A stretch of DNA of 47,145 nt from an uncultured Lachnospiraceae bacterium. Lineage in GTDB: Bacteria; Bacillota; Clostridia; Lachnospirales; Lachnospiraceae. Location: assembly GCA_947039785.1 (NCBI GenBank), contig CAMQZX010000002.1, positions 1 to 47,145 on the forward strand, given 5' to 3'. The notes beneath the pieces are model-generated. The model was not told where the DNA came from, ran no database searches, and saw only the letters and a list, made by a program, of their open reading frames with translations. The stretch's first letter is position 1. Each line of letters opens with the position of its first letter. The position numbers and the translations under genes were made by a program. Shown here one piece after another: positions 8,853 to 16,037 of this stretch.

Positions 8853-8891
8853 CGAGAGGGACAAGCAGCTTGCTACTGCCTGTCCCTCTCG
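8853..8891 (-). terminator. Strong hairpin between two minus-strand frames
   Basis: CGAGAGGGACA (8853-8863) pairs perfectly with TGTCCCTCTCG (8881-8891). It lies just past the stop of the sigma-factor gene on the minus strand. The tail on that strand is CCATTTTA, so the hairpin is clear but termination is only likely. Confidence 0.5.
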
Positions 8892-8918
8892 GTGATGGAG
8901 ATTGTTCCCCTCACTTGG

Positions 8919-9344
8919 TTAGCCTGAAAATCGCGTTTCGTGGGGTCTGTTTTTGAAAAAATCTTGAAACTTTTTTCTGGCCGCCTCCACGGAATCCCTC
9001 ACGGTGTACTTGGAGCAGCCGTCCAGCCGGGCGATCTGCTCATAGCTCAATCCGTCCAGCGCGTAGAGCAGGAACCGGCGGCGCTGTGTGGCGGTGCAGC
9101 TCTCCAACATGGAAAGCAGTTCGTCCAGCGTTTCCCTCCGGCAAACGTATTGCTCTGGCGTTTCTTGGTAGGTGCGGCCCTCGGCGGCGACTATGTACTC
9201 GTCAAACTCCCTTATGTCCCAATGCCGCCGCTGCTCATGGGATAGGTTTTCCTCCTTGTGGTCGGCCCGGTCAAGGAACTCATAGACCTCAACGCTGACT
9301 TCCACGGACAGGGCTTGTCCGTTTATTTTGATGATGACTTCCAT
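8919..9344 (-). CDS. Sigma-70-like transcription regulator of a mobile element
   Basis: A 141-residue protein. The first 35 residues are beta-rich, then comes an acidic/tyrosine segment (EFDEYIVAAEGRTYQ). The C-terminal half is a sigma region 4-like helix-turn-helix, with LLYALDGLSYEQIARLDG and CSKYTVRDSVEAARKKFQDF. Similar small sigma-like proteins sit near the integration end of Tn916/Tn1549-type elements. The start at 9344 follows GGAGG (minus strand, complement of 9353-9357). Upstream in-frame codons back to 9641 exist but have neither a ribosome site nor family-like sequence. The gene is clearly GC-richer than the flanking cassettes, pointing to a separate origin. It probably belongs with the XRE gene and the broken recombinase as remains of one element. 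Confidence 0.8.
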   Translation of the reverse strand: MEVIIKINGQALSVEVSVEVYEFLDRADHKEENLSHEQRRHWDIREFDEYIVAAEGRTYQETPEQYVCRRETLDELLSMLESCTATQRRRFLLYALDGLSYEQIARLDGCSKYTVRDSVEAARKKFQDFFKNRPHETRFSG

Positions 9345-9616
9345 CTGCCTTTCCTCCGTTTCGATTGGGTTTGGTGCGAATCGAAACGGGGGAGGCGGAG
9401 AGCGGCAACAGTGCCGAACATCGGGCCAACTTGACCCGAATTTTACCGTCTGAAAAAGAGAGGTTTCCGGCCCTCCTGCGCAGAATTTTTTTATTTTCTT
9501 GTAAACTGGAGGCCCGGTAAAAACAAAGGCTCTGAATTTCTGCAAATATCCCCGGCACTCGTCTGCAATCGCAGACGAACCGCAACGGAATAGCTCATGT
9601 ATTGTCGCATAAAAAA
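9345..9616. other. GC-rich spacer without a recognisable gene
   Basis: The minus frame of the sigma gene stays open here, but the translation is cysteine/proline-rich and unlike any family I know. It probably holds the sigma-gene promoter and leader. I see no other feature. Confidence 0.4.
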
Positions 9617-9650
9617 AGGGCGCAAGTGATTGGCTTTTCACTTGCGCCCT
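9611..9650 (-). terminator. Rho-independent terminator, minus strand
   Basis: AGGGCGCAAGTGA (9617-9629) pairs with TCACTTGCGCCCT (9638-9650). Read on the minus strand it is followed by seven T (complement of 9611-9617). It would end transcripts coming from the XRE gene at 9857-10195. Confidence 0.75.
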
Positions 9651-9689
9651 GGTGGACGTTTTCGCTATTTTATTGTGGCTTGTCGCCCA

Positions 9690-9850
9690 TGTAAGAGGCG
9701 CGTCAAAAGGGATATTTGCTCATTGCGGCCCTCCACTGGCCGCATAAAAATAGCGGCCTTGATTATTTCAAAGCCGCCGAAACTAATAAGGTGCGTGGAA
9801 ATATAGTTGCTACACGACGGCTTTTTTTCTTTGCCGTCGTGCGGCAACTA
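9690..9850 (-). repeat. Structured repeat element, copy 1
   Basis: On the minus strand a long hairpin (arms within 9806-9849, core GCCGTCGTG, loop rich in A) is followed by GGCGGCTTTGAAATAATCAA and another GC-rich palindromic part. The same order, with the opposite window orientation, occurs at 29541-29690. A 60-codon minus frame (9665-9847) crosses it, but the second copy does not keep that frame, so I treat the element as non-coding. The hairpin may also terminate the XRE gene. Confidence 0.5.
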
Positions 9851-9856
9851 TTGAAG

Positions 9857-10195
9857 TTATTTTACATCTTTTATTAATTCTTCTACCGATATACCATATA
9901 GCTTTGCTAATGCAAACAAGTTTGAAGTACTTGGGTCGGATGTTCCATTTTCCCATTTTGATACTGCTTGTCTGCTGACCCCTATTGTTTCTGCCACAAA
10001 CTCTTGTGTCATTTGACAATGGGTTCGGTGCGCTTTTAATGTTTCTCCGAGAGATTGACTCACGGCAGCTTTCTCTTTACGAACATTACTCGATTTCAGA
10101 TATTTCAGGAAAGCACGAACAATGAGAACAAACAAAGTAACAAACACGCCGATAAAGATTACACCAACCAAAATAGACGTTATAGAAGATTTCAT
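9857..10195 (-). CDS. XRE-family regulator with N-terminal membrane segment
   Basis: A 112-residue protein. A hydrophobic segment of about 23 residues near the N-terminus (residues 5-28) should anchor it in the membrane. A helix-turn-helix of XRE/Cro type follows from about residue 50 (LGETLKAHR, MTQEFVAETIGVSRQAVSKWENG, then DPSTSNLFALAKLYGISVEELI). This helix-turn-helix is common in clostridial regulators, often with the membrane part on the other side. Start 10195 follows AAAGGAGG. Its upstream region has CGTGTTGC twice in the same direction (10247-10254 and 10289-10296), possible operators. It lies between the sigma gene and the broken recombinase, on the same strand. Confidence 0.8.
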   Translation of the reverse strand: MKSSITSILVGVIFIGVFVTLFVLIVRAFLKYLKSSNVRKEKAAVSQSLGETLKAHRTHCQMTQEFVAETIGVSRQAVSKWENGTSDPSTSNLFALAKLYGISVEELIKDVK

Positions 10196-10309
10196 ATGGG
10201 TACGCCTCCTTTCTTCTTTGTTATGGCTTTATTTTATCAAAATTGTCGTGTTGCAGCTACCAACTATTACGCAATTATAGGTTGCATTCGTGTTGCGGCA
10301 CATTTTTAC

Positions 10310-10966
10310 TCAAATAACAGCGCTTCGGGCTGATAGAATGCCTTTTTGTGGCTCTTTCCTCGGTAAGCTGCTAGTGAGGGCATACACACCATTGGCCATG
10401 TCCTCGGCTCGTAAAGCTGCTTTCTTGGCCTCCATCTGCCGCCGCTTCTCGGTCTTTATACTGTCCTCATACTCGCGTTGTTTTCCATTAGCTTTGCGGC
10501 GTAGATAGTTCTGGTGCAGTCTGTTCTTGCGTTCCTCTTTCTTCCGTAGGGCCGCCTGTTCCTCCGGGGTGAGGTTTACTTCTCCGAAGTGGGGAGGCAC
10601 ATATCGGCCCACAAAGTTAAAATAGATTTCAACCTCCTGCGTGGTTTCAATGCTGCCCTTGTTACCGCAAAATCTCCATGACTTGACCGACTTTGAGATA
10701 GTCACGCCCTAACCGGCTCATGTCCTTGATGATGATTGCCTCCACGCGCCGGCCTCGACTCCCTCCATCATGACCGTGAAGCCAGGCCGGTCAAACCGGG
10801 TGCCGGAAATGCCGTCGTCCGTGAAGTGGATAGGGTTAGGAAAATGATTCTGACGGGCGTATTCTTCCAGCATTTGCTTCTAGTGCTGTATGCTCATACT
10901 CTCGCCTTGCAGCTCGTCGTCGTGGCTTAAATGCTCGTACAATGGGGTAATTTTCTCGTTTCTCAT
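10310..10966 (-). pseudogene. Decayed large serine recombinase
   Basis: From ATG 10966 (AGGAGGACGC upstream) the frame reads like the resolvase N-terminus of element recombinases: ITPLYEHLSHDDELQGES, then FTDDGISGTRFDRPGF. It has three kinds of damage. A TAG stop sits where family members read Q in a QKQMLEEY-like block. A one-base deletion after VEAG shifts the frame, which resumes as VEAIIIKDMSRLGRDYLKVG. A large internal deletion then joins VMEILR to the C-terminal DUF4368-like tail (EVEIYFNFVG, 10310-10705). The usual RLSRDD around the catalytic serine reads HLSHDD. An intact enzyme of this type is about 500-550 residues; here fewer than 220 codons remain, so it cannot work. It shows that a second element once integrated here. 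Confidence 0.8.
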
Positions 10967-10990
10967 ATTCGCGTCCTCCTTGCATGAAAA

Positions 10991-11051
10991 ATGCTCTAAG
11001 TGTTTTCAGTAACCATGAGAAAAACCATGATTAAGAAGTCACTTAGAGCAT
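10991..11051. repeat. 12-base inverted repeat beside the recombinase scar
   Basis: ATGCTCTAAGTG (10991-11002) is perfectly inverted as CACTTAGAGCAT (11040-11051). It lies between the recombinase start and the first backbone promoter. It could be a regulatory dyad or recombinase-end sequence; no T tract follows, so termination is unlikely. Confidence 0.6.
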
Positions 11052-11061
11052 ATATCACCAC

Positions 11062-11090
11062 TTGAAAATCTAAAATAGATATGTTATACT
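11062..11090 (+). promoter_or_regulatory. Sigma-A promoter of the rightward operon
   Basis: TTGAAA (11062-11067), 17-base spacer, TATACT (11085-11090). It fires into a structured leader with two terminators before the first gene at 11429. Confidence 0.72.
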
Positions 11091-11146
11091 ACCTACATCA
11101 GTATCAGTAATTGCTTTCGAGCGATTAGAGTTTTTCCGGTTGCACA

Positions 11147-11181
11147 GTGTCTGAGAGTATATACTTTCAGGCACTTTTTTT
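11147..11181 (+). terminator. First leader terminator
   Basis: GTGTCTGA (11147-11154) pairs with TCAGGCAC (11167-11174), one G-U pair, followed by seven T. It lies about 55-85 bases after the predicted start of transcription, so it would release a short RNA of about 85 bases unless read through. The locus before ssb (32133-32257) has the same architecture. Confidence 0.75.
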
Positions 11182-11285
11182 GTTTCTTCTGCTTCTTTTC
11201 CAAGAAGCACAGAATGGGGAGTCCGGAGGCACAAGCCCTCCGCCCATCTGCTACAATTTCATATCAGGCCCTCGGGCAATAAAGG

Positions 11286-11321
11286 CACTCAGAGAATTTC
11301 GGTTCTTTGGGTGTTTTTTTT
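11286..11321 (+). terminator. Second leader terminator
   Basis: CACTCAGAGAA (11286-11296) pairs with TTCTTTGGGTG (11303-11313) with two G-U pairs, followed by eight T. A strong terminator in the untranslated leader, 108 bases before the first start codon. Confidence 0.75.
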
Positions 11322-11330
11322 ATATAGATC

Positions 11331-11370
11331 GGAGCTTTTACGGCTCCCCTAATCTTTGTTCCGGGGAGCC
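11331..11370 (+). promoter_or_regulatory. Mutually exclusive leader hairpins
   Basis: GGAGC (11331-11335) can pair with GCTCC (11343-11347). The overlapping GGCTCCCC (11342-11349) can instead pair perfectly with GGGGAGCC (11363-11370), followed by TTT. Both cannot form at once, which is the geometry of an attenuator. No ligand or protein is implied by the sequence. Confidence 0.45.
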
Positions 11371-11428
11371 TTTCGGCATACCCGTGTATATAGATAAAAC
11401 CACGCAGGAATGCAGAAAGGAAATGCCT

Positions 11429-11800
11429 ATGATTCTTTATTTGGATGCCAGAACTACCGTCAAGGATCTGATGATTGACTATATTGAGGTGGAATTGGCA
11501 AACGGAGAAACCGCATCCCTTAATTGGGATGAAAGTGATATTGGGCGGGCTGACGACGGTTTCAGTGCCCGATACAAAGGGGTGTATTTTGGAGAGGTCT
11601 ATGCCAATGGCAGACTGGAGCAGCTGCAGGATATGAAAATAACCGATATCGGTTTGTATTCTGAAAGCGATACTCCTCCCAATATCTGTATCACTTCGAT
11701 GGAATTTGAAGACGATGGCAGACGATTGGCGTTTGAAGCTCCGATTTTACATGGAAACATTGTTTGTCAGAACGAAAGTGGTGAGGTGATCGCATGTTGA
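11429..11800 (+). CDS. Mobile-element protein of unknown function
   Basis: A 123-residue acidic, soluble protein without signal or membrane segments, beginning MILYLDARTTVKDLMIDYIE. Short beta-type stretches alternate with charged turns. I recognise no family or catalytic motif. The ATG at 11429 is chosen because GAAAGG ends 8 bases upstream; the frame is open back to 11147, but that part covers two terminators and is untranslated leader. First gene of the long rightward operon, it overlaps the next gene (ATGTTGA). Leader attenuation may control it and everything downstream. Confidence 0.65.
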   Translation: MILYLDARTTVKDLMIDYIEVELANGETASLNWDESDIGRADDGFSARYKGVYFGEVYANGRLEQLQDMKITDIGLYSESDTPPNICITSMEFEDDGRRLAFEAPILHGNIVCQNESGEVIAC

Positions 11801-12114
11801 AAAGCGGAAAATATATCGCCGAACACGATAACGGAATATTTGACCGATACCGGATTGTTATGTCAGTAAAGGAAACGGAGAAGTCATATATTTTTGAATT
11901 GCTTGAGTATGTAAGCCGGTATAGTCCGGCACAGATGGACATGCTGTTCGACAAGAGTAAGCGGGTCCTGATTTCAAAATTCAAGGGCGGCCATGCAATG
12001 CGTATATGGAGTGACCATGACTTTACACTTTATCCATATCAAGCCGGGATTCCGTTTCATTTTGAACGGGTCAGTGAAGGCGGCAGTGCGGAAGGAAGTG
12101 GCGTCTATGGGTAA
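11794..12114 (+). CDS. Small mobile-element protein of unknown function
   Basis: A 106-residue soluble protein: a beta-like N-terminus (MLKSGKYIAEHDNGIFDRYR), a central helix with YSPAQMDMLFDKSKRV, and an aromatic tail (MRIWSDHDFTLYPYQ). No family recognised. It overlaps the gene before by 7 bases and the methylase-like gene after it by 8, and has GAGGTGA 4-5 bases before its ATG. The tight overlaps show it is a real, cotranslated member of the operon. Confidence 0.65.
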   Translation: MLKSGKYIAEHDNGIFDRYRIVMSVKETEKSYIFELLEYVSRYSPAQMDMLFDKSKRVLISKFKGGHAMRIWSDHDFTLYPYQAGIPFHFERVSEGGSAEGSGVYG

Positions 12115-12817
12115 GAAAAAAACGTACAGAGGCGAGCTGGTTGATGAAATCAGGGGTCTGGGGCAGTCACAAGGGCTGAATCATGTCTTTACTACTTTTT
12201 TGGAGATTTCAGCAACCTGTATCTCTGCAGAGATGGATCCGTCAAACGCAGAAGAACGCGAGAAGCGATATGAGGAAATGACATCTGCTATGGATCCTAA
12301 AACCCTCAACTGCTATGCACATATGCTCGCTCTGCTGGCGTTTGCTATTCATGAGCATGAGGAGGATCCCTGCGATATTCTTGGCAGTATCTATCATGAG
12401 CTTCGCTTAAATAACGAGTGGAACGGACAGTATTTCACTCCCGATAATGTTTGCCGGATGATGGCGCAGCTTGTAAACCCAGTGGATGAGCGTCCTGAAG
12501 AGGAAGATCCCATCATGATCAACGAGCCTACTTGCGGTTCGGGTACGATGGTGATTGGTGCGGTATGGGCCATGAAGCAGAAAGATTTCGATTTTCGGCA
12601 CAAGAGTTTTTTTGTTGCCCAGGATATTGACATCCGCTGTGTGTGGATGGCATATATCCAGCTCAGTCTGTATGGAATTCCGGCGGTGGTCATTCATGGC
12701 GACACCTTAGCAATGAAAGAATGGTCCCGATGGTACACTCCGTTGGCGTCTGTTCCTTTCATAAAAAGGGAATGCGCTGTCAATAGCACAGAGAAAGGGG
12801 CGGCGACAAGTGGATAG
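12107..12817 (+). CDS. N-6 DNA methylase-like protein without catalytic motif
   Basis: A 236-residue protein resembling the core of HsdM-type adenine methyltransferases. YFTPDNVCRMM, the usual block before the SAM site, is followed by the SAM motif EPTCGSGTMVIGA near residue 140 and AQDIDIRCVWMAYIQLSLYGI. The catalytic (N/D)PP(Y/F) motif, expected after IHGDTL, is absent: the protein ends about 30 residues later as SVPFIKRECAV. It can therefore bind SAM but probably cannot methylate unless a partner supplies the rest. No specificity subunit or nuclease is adjacent. The start follows GGAAGGAAGTGG and overlaps the preceding stop. Alternatives are a truncated methylase, a regulator or an anti-restriction decoy. 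Confidence 0.75.
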   Translation: MGKKKTYRGELVDEIRGLGQSQGLNHVFTTFLEISATCISAEMDPSNAEEREKRYEEMTSAMDPKTLNCYAHMLALLAFAIHEHEEDPCDILGSIYHELRLNNEWNGQYFTPDNVCRMMAQLVNPVDERPEEEDPIMINEPTCGSGTMVIGAVWAMKQKDFDFRHKSFFVAQDIDIRCVWMAYIQLSLYGIPAVVIHGDTLAMKEWSRWYTPLASVPFIKRECAVNSTEKGAATSG

Positions 12818-13358
12818 TACAGAAAAATCCTTGGACCATTTGACCTTTGCTGATCTGCGAGTCCATTACGGAACCGGACGTGCTTTTCTGATCAGACAGG
12901 AGTATAGAAGGAATGTTTACGGCTACCGAAAAGGCGTTAAGACAGATCTGGGAGACCTGGAGGAAAAAGATTGGATACAGCTGGCCACGGGTTTGATTCA
13001 AAAAAGTGGAGAGCAACAGCTGCAGAAAAATCTGTTGGAATGGGAGCAGGAGCATAATTATTGCAATAGTTCCCCCAAAGAGATGGAGATGACTGCACTG
13101 GAACTTCACATAGCTAGAATTTTTGATGATCCGCTCTGGGTGGCCTATATTCCGTTCAACCGCAAGTATCGGCCGGAGGTTCTGGAATCTGCCAGACTGG
13201 TATGGGTTCAAACAGAATGCTGTGAGATACCCGGGCAAATTACACAGGAGCAGCTGGATCAGTCTGCCGGAAACGCTTTAGGGATTACATGCCCGATATG
13301 CGGCCGGTGTTCCCAGTTTCAGGTCTGCACGCCCAAGGAGGTGAGCGGAAATGGATAA
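12810..13358 (+). CDS. Unknown protein with C-terminal zinc-knuckle cysteines
   Basis: A 182-residue soluble protein with a GTG start at 12810, overlapping the methylase-like gene by 8 bases, with GAAAGGGG upstream. The middle is helical and rich in Q/E (LIQKSGEQQLQKNLLEWEQ). The C-terminus has CPICGRC, a possible metal-binding pair but without a second pair. No known family seen. The overlaps on both sides (8 bases each) indicate coupled translation with its neighbours. Confidence 0.62.
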   Translation: MDSTEKSLDHLTFADLRVHYGTGRAFLIRQEYRRNVYGYRKGVKTDLGDLEEKDWIQLATGLIQKSGEQQLQKNLLEWEQEHNYCNSSPKEMEMTALELHIARIFDDPLWVAYIPFNRKYRPEVLESARLVWVQTECCEIPGQITQEQLDQSAGNALGITCPICGRCSQFQVCTPKEVSGNG

Positions 13359-13533
13359 GCTGTTTATCATTGTAAAAGGCGGCAGGGTAGAAGAAATCTA
13401 CAGCACAAAAACAGAAAATGAGCTGTATGCGGAAATTCTTGATTTTGACTCAATGGAACGGACGGAAGAGATGGAAAAAGATCTTCAGTTCCGGTATGAG
13501 GCGATTCGGGAACTGATGTACAGAATTGACTGA
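13351..13533 (+). CDS. Small acidic protein of unknown function
   Basis: 60 residues, beginning MDKLFIIVKGGRVEEIYST and continuing as an acidic helix rich in E. A strand-turn-strand start then helix suggests a small folded domain. GGAGGTGAGCGGAA precedes the ATG, and it overlaps the preceding gene by 8 bases. No family recognised. It sits directly before the ligase gene. Confidence 0.6.
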   Translation: MDKLFIIVKGGRVEEIYSTKTENELYAEILDFDSMERTEEMEKDLQFRYEAIRELMYRID

Positions 13534-13546
13534 AAGGAGAATGCAC

Positions 13547-15517
13547 ATGAGTGCGAAATATAAAACAAACCATGAGCGTATGCTTGAGCTGATCGAGCAG
13601 CTCACAAAGGCAGATATTGCCTATTATCGGGATGATAATCCCATTATGACAGACCGGGATTACGATATCCTGATGGACGAATTGAAAGATATTGAGAGCC
13701 GAACCGGGGTGGTTTTTTCCGGTTCCCCGACCCAAAAGGTGTCTGGAGAAATATTGGAAAGCCTGGCCGAGGTACGCCACAGTAAACCTATGCTTTCAGC
13801 GGATAAAACAAAATCTGTTGAGGATCTGGTGAAGTTTGCTGCCAAACAGCCGGTGCTGATAAGCTGGAAAATGGACGGTCTTACACTGGTACTTCGTTAT
13901 GAACACGGAGAACTGGTTCAGGCGATCACCCGCGGGCGTGAAGGGATCATTGGTGAGGATGTAACACATACGGTGCGAACGTTTCTCAATGTGCCTCTGA
14001 CCATACCCACCAAAGATTCGTTTGAGGTCCGGGGTGAGGGCGTCATCTCTTGGGCAAACTTTGAGAAAATCAATTCCGGTCTGGAGGAGCCCTATACTCA
14101 CCCGAGAAATCTCGCATCCGGCAGCACACGTAAGCTCGATGCCGGCGAAGCCAAAAAGCGATTGCTTGAGTTTTGGGCGTTTGAGCTTGTGAGCGATTAT
14201 CTGGAGCCGGAGAGTAAGCTTGGTCAGCAGCAGTTTTTGACACATAACGGTTTTTCTGTTGTGCCCTATATCTATCTGGATGCGATTCACGATGAAACAA
14301 TGGTTCGTGATGCAATTTCTGCTATGGATCCGAAGAAGTTCCCTTACCCGGTAGACGGAATTATCATGGAATATGATGATGTTGCCTATGGAAAAGGTCT
14401 GGGAGCCACAGGGCATCATGAAAACCGTTTGATTGCATTGAAGTGGGAAGATGAACTGTATGAAACCACATTCATTGGTCTGGATGTGGCAGTCACTCGC
14501 ACTGGGATGGTCAGTCTGACAGGCATCTTTGAGCCGGTGTCTATTGACGGCACTCAAGTCAGCCGGGCGTATCTGCATAACTATGAGAATTATCTGGACC
14601 TTGCCTTGGGGCGTGGTGATAAAATCCGTGTGTATAAGGCGAACATGATCATTCCGCAGATTGCAGAGAACCTCAATAAGACCGGAACCTGCTGTGTTCC
14701 GCTCAATTGTCCCTGCTGTGGCAAGATGCTGAGTTTCCGGAAAAGCAGCGGCGGTATTCGCCAGCTGTTCTGTGAAAATCCGCATTGTTCTGCCAAACTG
14801 GTGCGAAAATTTGTCCACTTTTGTGAGAAAACGAGGATGAATATCGAGGGACTGTCGGAAAAAACTCTGGAGCAGTTTGTAAGTCATGGCTGGATTCGGA
14901 CATTTGCAGATCTTTATGCGCTGGATCAATACCGTGATGAGATTATCCAGACGGAAGGCTTTGGGGAGAAATCCTTTGAGCGTCTGCAGGCATCCATTGA
15001 GAAAAGCCGCCATTGCACGTTGGCAAAATTTATTGCAGGCTTGGGTATTCCCATGGTGGGAAGGCATGCCGGGCATGATTTGGACAGCTATTTCCATGGA
15101 TCGTGGGAAGCGTTTGAACAGGCGATTCAGGATGGCTTCGACTTCACACAGCTTCCTGATTTCGGCGAGACGATGCACAACAACATTTATACATGGTATG
15201 CGGATACAGAGGAAGAAAAACTCTGGCGCCCGCTGCTTGAAAAAATTGAATTTGAAAAGGAGAATTTTGATATGAATACAAATACAGCGAATCCTTTCTA
15301 CGGCAAGACCGTAGTGGCAACCGGCAAACTGGAGAATTACACCCGTGACGGCATCCAGATGAAGCTGATGCAGCTGGGGGCAAAACCGGCAAGTTCGGTA
15401 ACGAAAAAGACCGATTATCTGATTGTTGGTGAAAAGGCCGGCAGTAAGCTTACGAAAGCGCAGCAGCTCGGTATCAGAACACTGACGGAGGAAGAATTTG
15501 AAGCAATGCTGGCGTAA
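13547..15517 (+). CDS. ligA: NAD+-dependent DNA ligase
   Basis: A 656-residue ligase that seals nicks using NAD+. N-terminal YxxD-type region (MTDRDYDILMDEL), adenylation lysine K108 in SWKMDG (KxDG), GEGVISWANFEKIN and PRNLASGSTRKLD, EYDDVAYGKGLG and LIALKWEDE. Then an OB fold and a four-cysteine zinc finger (CPCC then CENPHC), helix-hairpin-helix repeats, and a C-terminal BRCT domain (TVVATGKLENYTRDG to the end). Slightly shorter than chromosomal LigA (about 670) but complete. The ATG at 13547 lies 7 bases after AAAGGAG. It sits in a run of mobile-element genes, so it is an element-carried copy additional to the host gene (inference), perhaps serving replication or circularisation of the element. 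A terminator-like hairpin follows. Confidence 0.92.
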   Translation: MSAKYKTNHERMLELIEQLTKADIAYYRDDNPIMTDRDYDILMDELKDIESRTGVVFSGSPTQKVSGEILESLAEVRHSKPMLSADKTKSVEDLVKFAAKQPVLISWKMDGLTLVLRYEHGELVQAITRGREGIIGEDVTHTVRTFLNVPLTIPTKDSFEVRGEGVISWANFEKINSGLEEPYTHPRNLASGSTRKLDAGEAKKRLLEFWAFELVSDYLEPESKLGQQQFLTHNGFSVVPYIYLDAIHDETMVRDAISAMDPKKFPYPVDGIIMEYDDVAYGKGLGATGHHENRLIALKWEDELYETTFIGLDVAVTRTGMVSLTGIFEPVSIDGTQVSRAYLHNYENYLDLALGRGDKIRVYKANMIIPQIAENLNKTGTCCVPLNCPCCGKMLSFRKSSGGIRQLFCENPHCSAKLVRKFVHFCEKTRMNIEGLSEKTLEQFVSHGWIRTFADLYALDQYRDEIIQTEGFGEKSFERLQASIEKSRHCTLAKFIAGLGIPMVGRHAGHDLDSYFHGSWEAFEQAIQDGFDFTQLPDFGETMHNNIYTWYADTEEEKLWRPLLEKIEFEKENFDMNTNTANPFYGKTVVATGKLENYTRDGIQMKLMQLGAKPASSVTKKTDYLIVGEKAGSKLTKAQQLGIRTLTEEEFEAMLA

Positions 15518-15536
15518 ATTCGCCGGAATAACAGTG

Positions 15537-15572
15537 GCGGGGCAGATTTTCTGCTCCGCTTTTCACTTTTTT
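15537..15572 (+). terminator. Rho-independent terminator after ligA
   Basis: GCGGGGCAG (15537-15545) pairs with CTGCTCCGC (15551-15559), one G-U pair, followed by TTTTCACTTTTTT. It separates the ligase unit from the zinc-ribbon gene, whose ribosome site follows at once. Confidence 0.72.
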
Positions 15573-15589
15573 ACAGAAAGGAAAAGAAG

Positions 15590-15853
15590 ATGAATCCAAA
15601 ATATCGTTGTCCTGCTTGCGGAGCAGAAAGCTTTGAGGTGACAGCTCACGTCACGCAGGACTGGAAGATCGACTGTAACGGAACCTTTCTGGAATCTCTA
15701 AATGAGTGCGTCGAGGTCACGCATTATCCTGATGAGAATGACATTTGGGATTGTGCCAATTGTGGCTTCAGCGCAGCGGGATGTGAGTTCCGAAATCAGT
15801 CTGAGGAGCAGAAAGGAGACAAAGAATATGAACCAACAAAAAAAGAATCTTGA
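15590..15853 (+). CDS. Small zinc-ribbon protein
   Basis: 87 residues with two CxxC pairs, CPACGAES near residue 8 and CANCGFS near residue 55, a typical zinc ribbon. The tail is charged (EEQKGDKEYEPTKKES). The start follows AAAGGAAAAGAAG. Function unknown; such ribbons occur widely in mobile elements as nucleic-acid-binding or assembly proteins. Its 3' end overlaps the next gene by 26 bases. Confidence 0.7.
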   Translation: MNPKYRCPACGAESFEVTAHVTQDWKIDCNGTFLESLNECVEVTHYPDENDIWDCANCGFSAAGCEFRNQSEEQKGDKEYEPTKKES

Positions 15854-16037
15854 AATCACTGGCAGGCTTATCTGTCCGCTGTCTGTTGGAACTGCAGCTT
15901 TTATCGCAGAAAATGGTGGGATACGCAGGACAAGTAATGTTCTTCGGATGGAGAGGATTTCTCCTGATGAGATCCGTTTTGAGACCTGTAATACCAACTA
16001 CCGCCTGCATCTTATCTGGCAGGAGGTGACGGCATGA
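15828..16037 (+). CDS. Small protein of unknown function
   Basis: 69 residues beginning MNQQKKNLEITGRLICPLS. A mostly beta-type composition suggests a small barrel or sheet, with no motif recognised. The ATG at 15828 has GAAAGGAG about 9 bases upstream, which supports it over earlier in-frame codons. It overlaps the zinc-ribbon gene before it and the next gene by ATGA, so it is translated as part of a coupled set. Confidence 0.62.
   Translation: MNQQKKNLEITGRLICPLSVGTAAFIAENGGIRRTSNVLRMERISPDEIRFETCNTNYRLHLIWQEVTA

Noticed and set aside
9665..9847. A 60-codon minus-strand frame
   Set aside because: It crosses the structured repeat, and the second copy at 29541 does not keep the frame, so I treat it as non-coding. 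A short real peptide cannot be excluded.
11147..11428. N-terminal extension of the first operon gene
   Set aside because: The extension runs through two terminators and has no ribosome site; the ATG at 11429 has one.
11097..11428. T-box or known riboswitch before the operon
   Set aside because: No T-box antiterminator motif or known aptamer core is visible; only terminators and competing hairpins.
13796..15178. A 460-codon open frame on the minus strand inside ligA
   Set aside because: It lies fully antisense to a complete, motif-rich ligase, has no ribosome site and its translation resembles no family.
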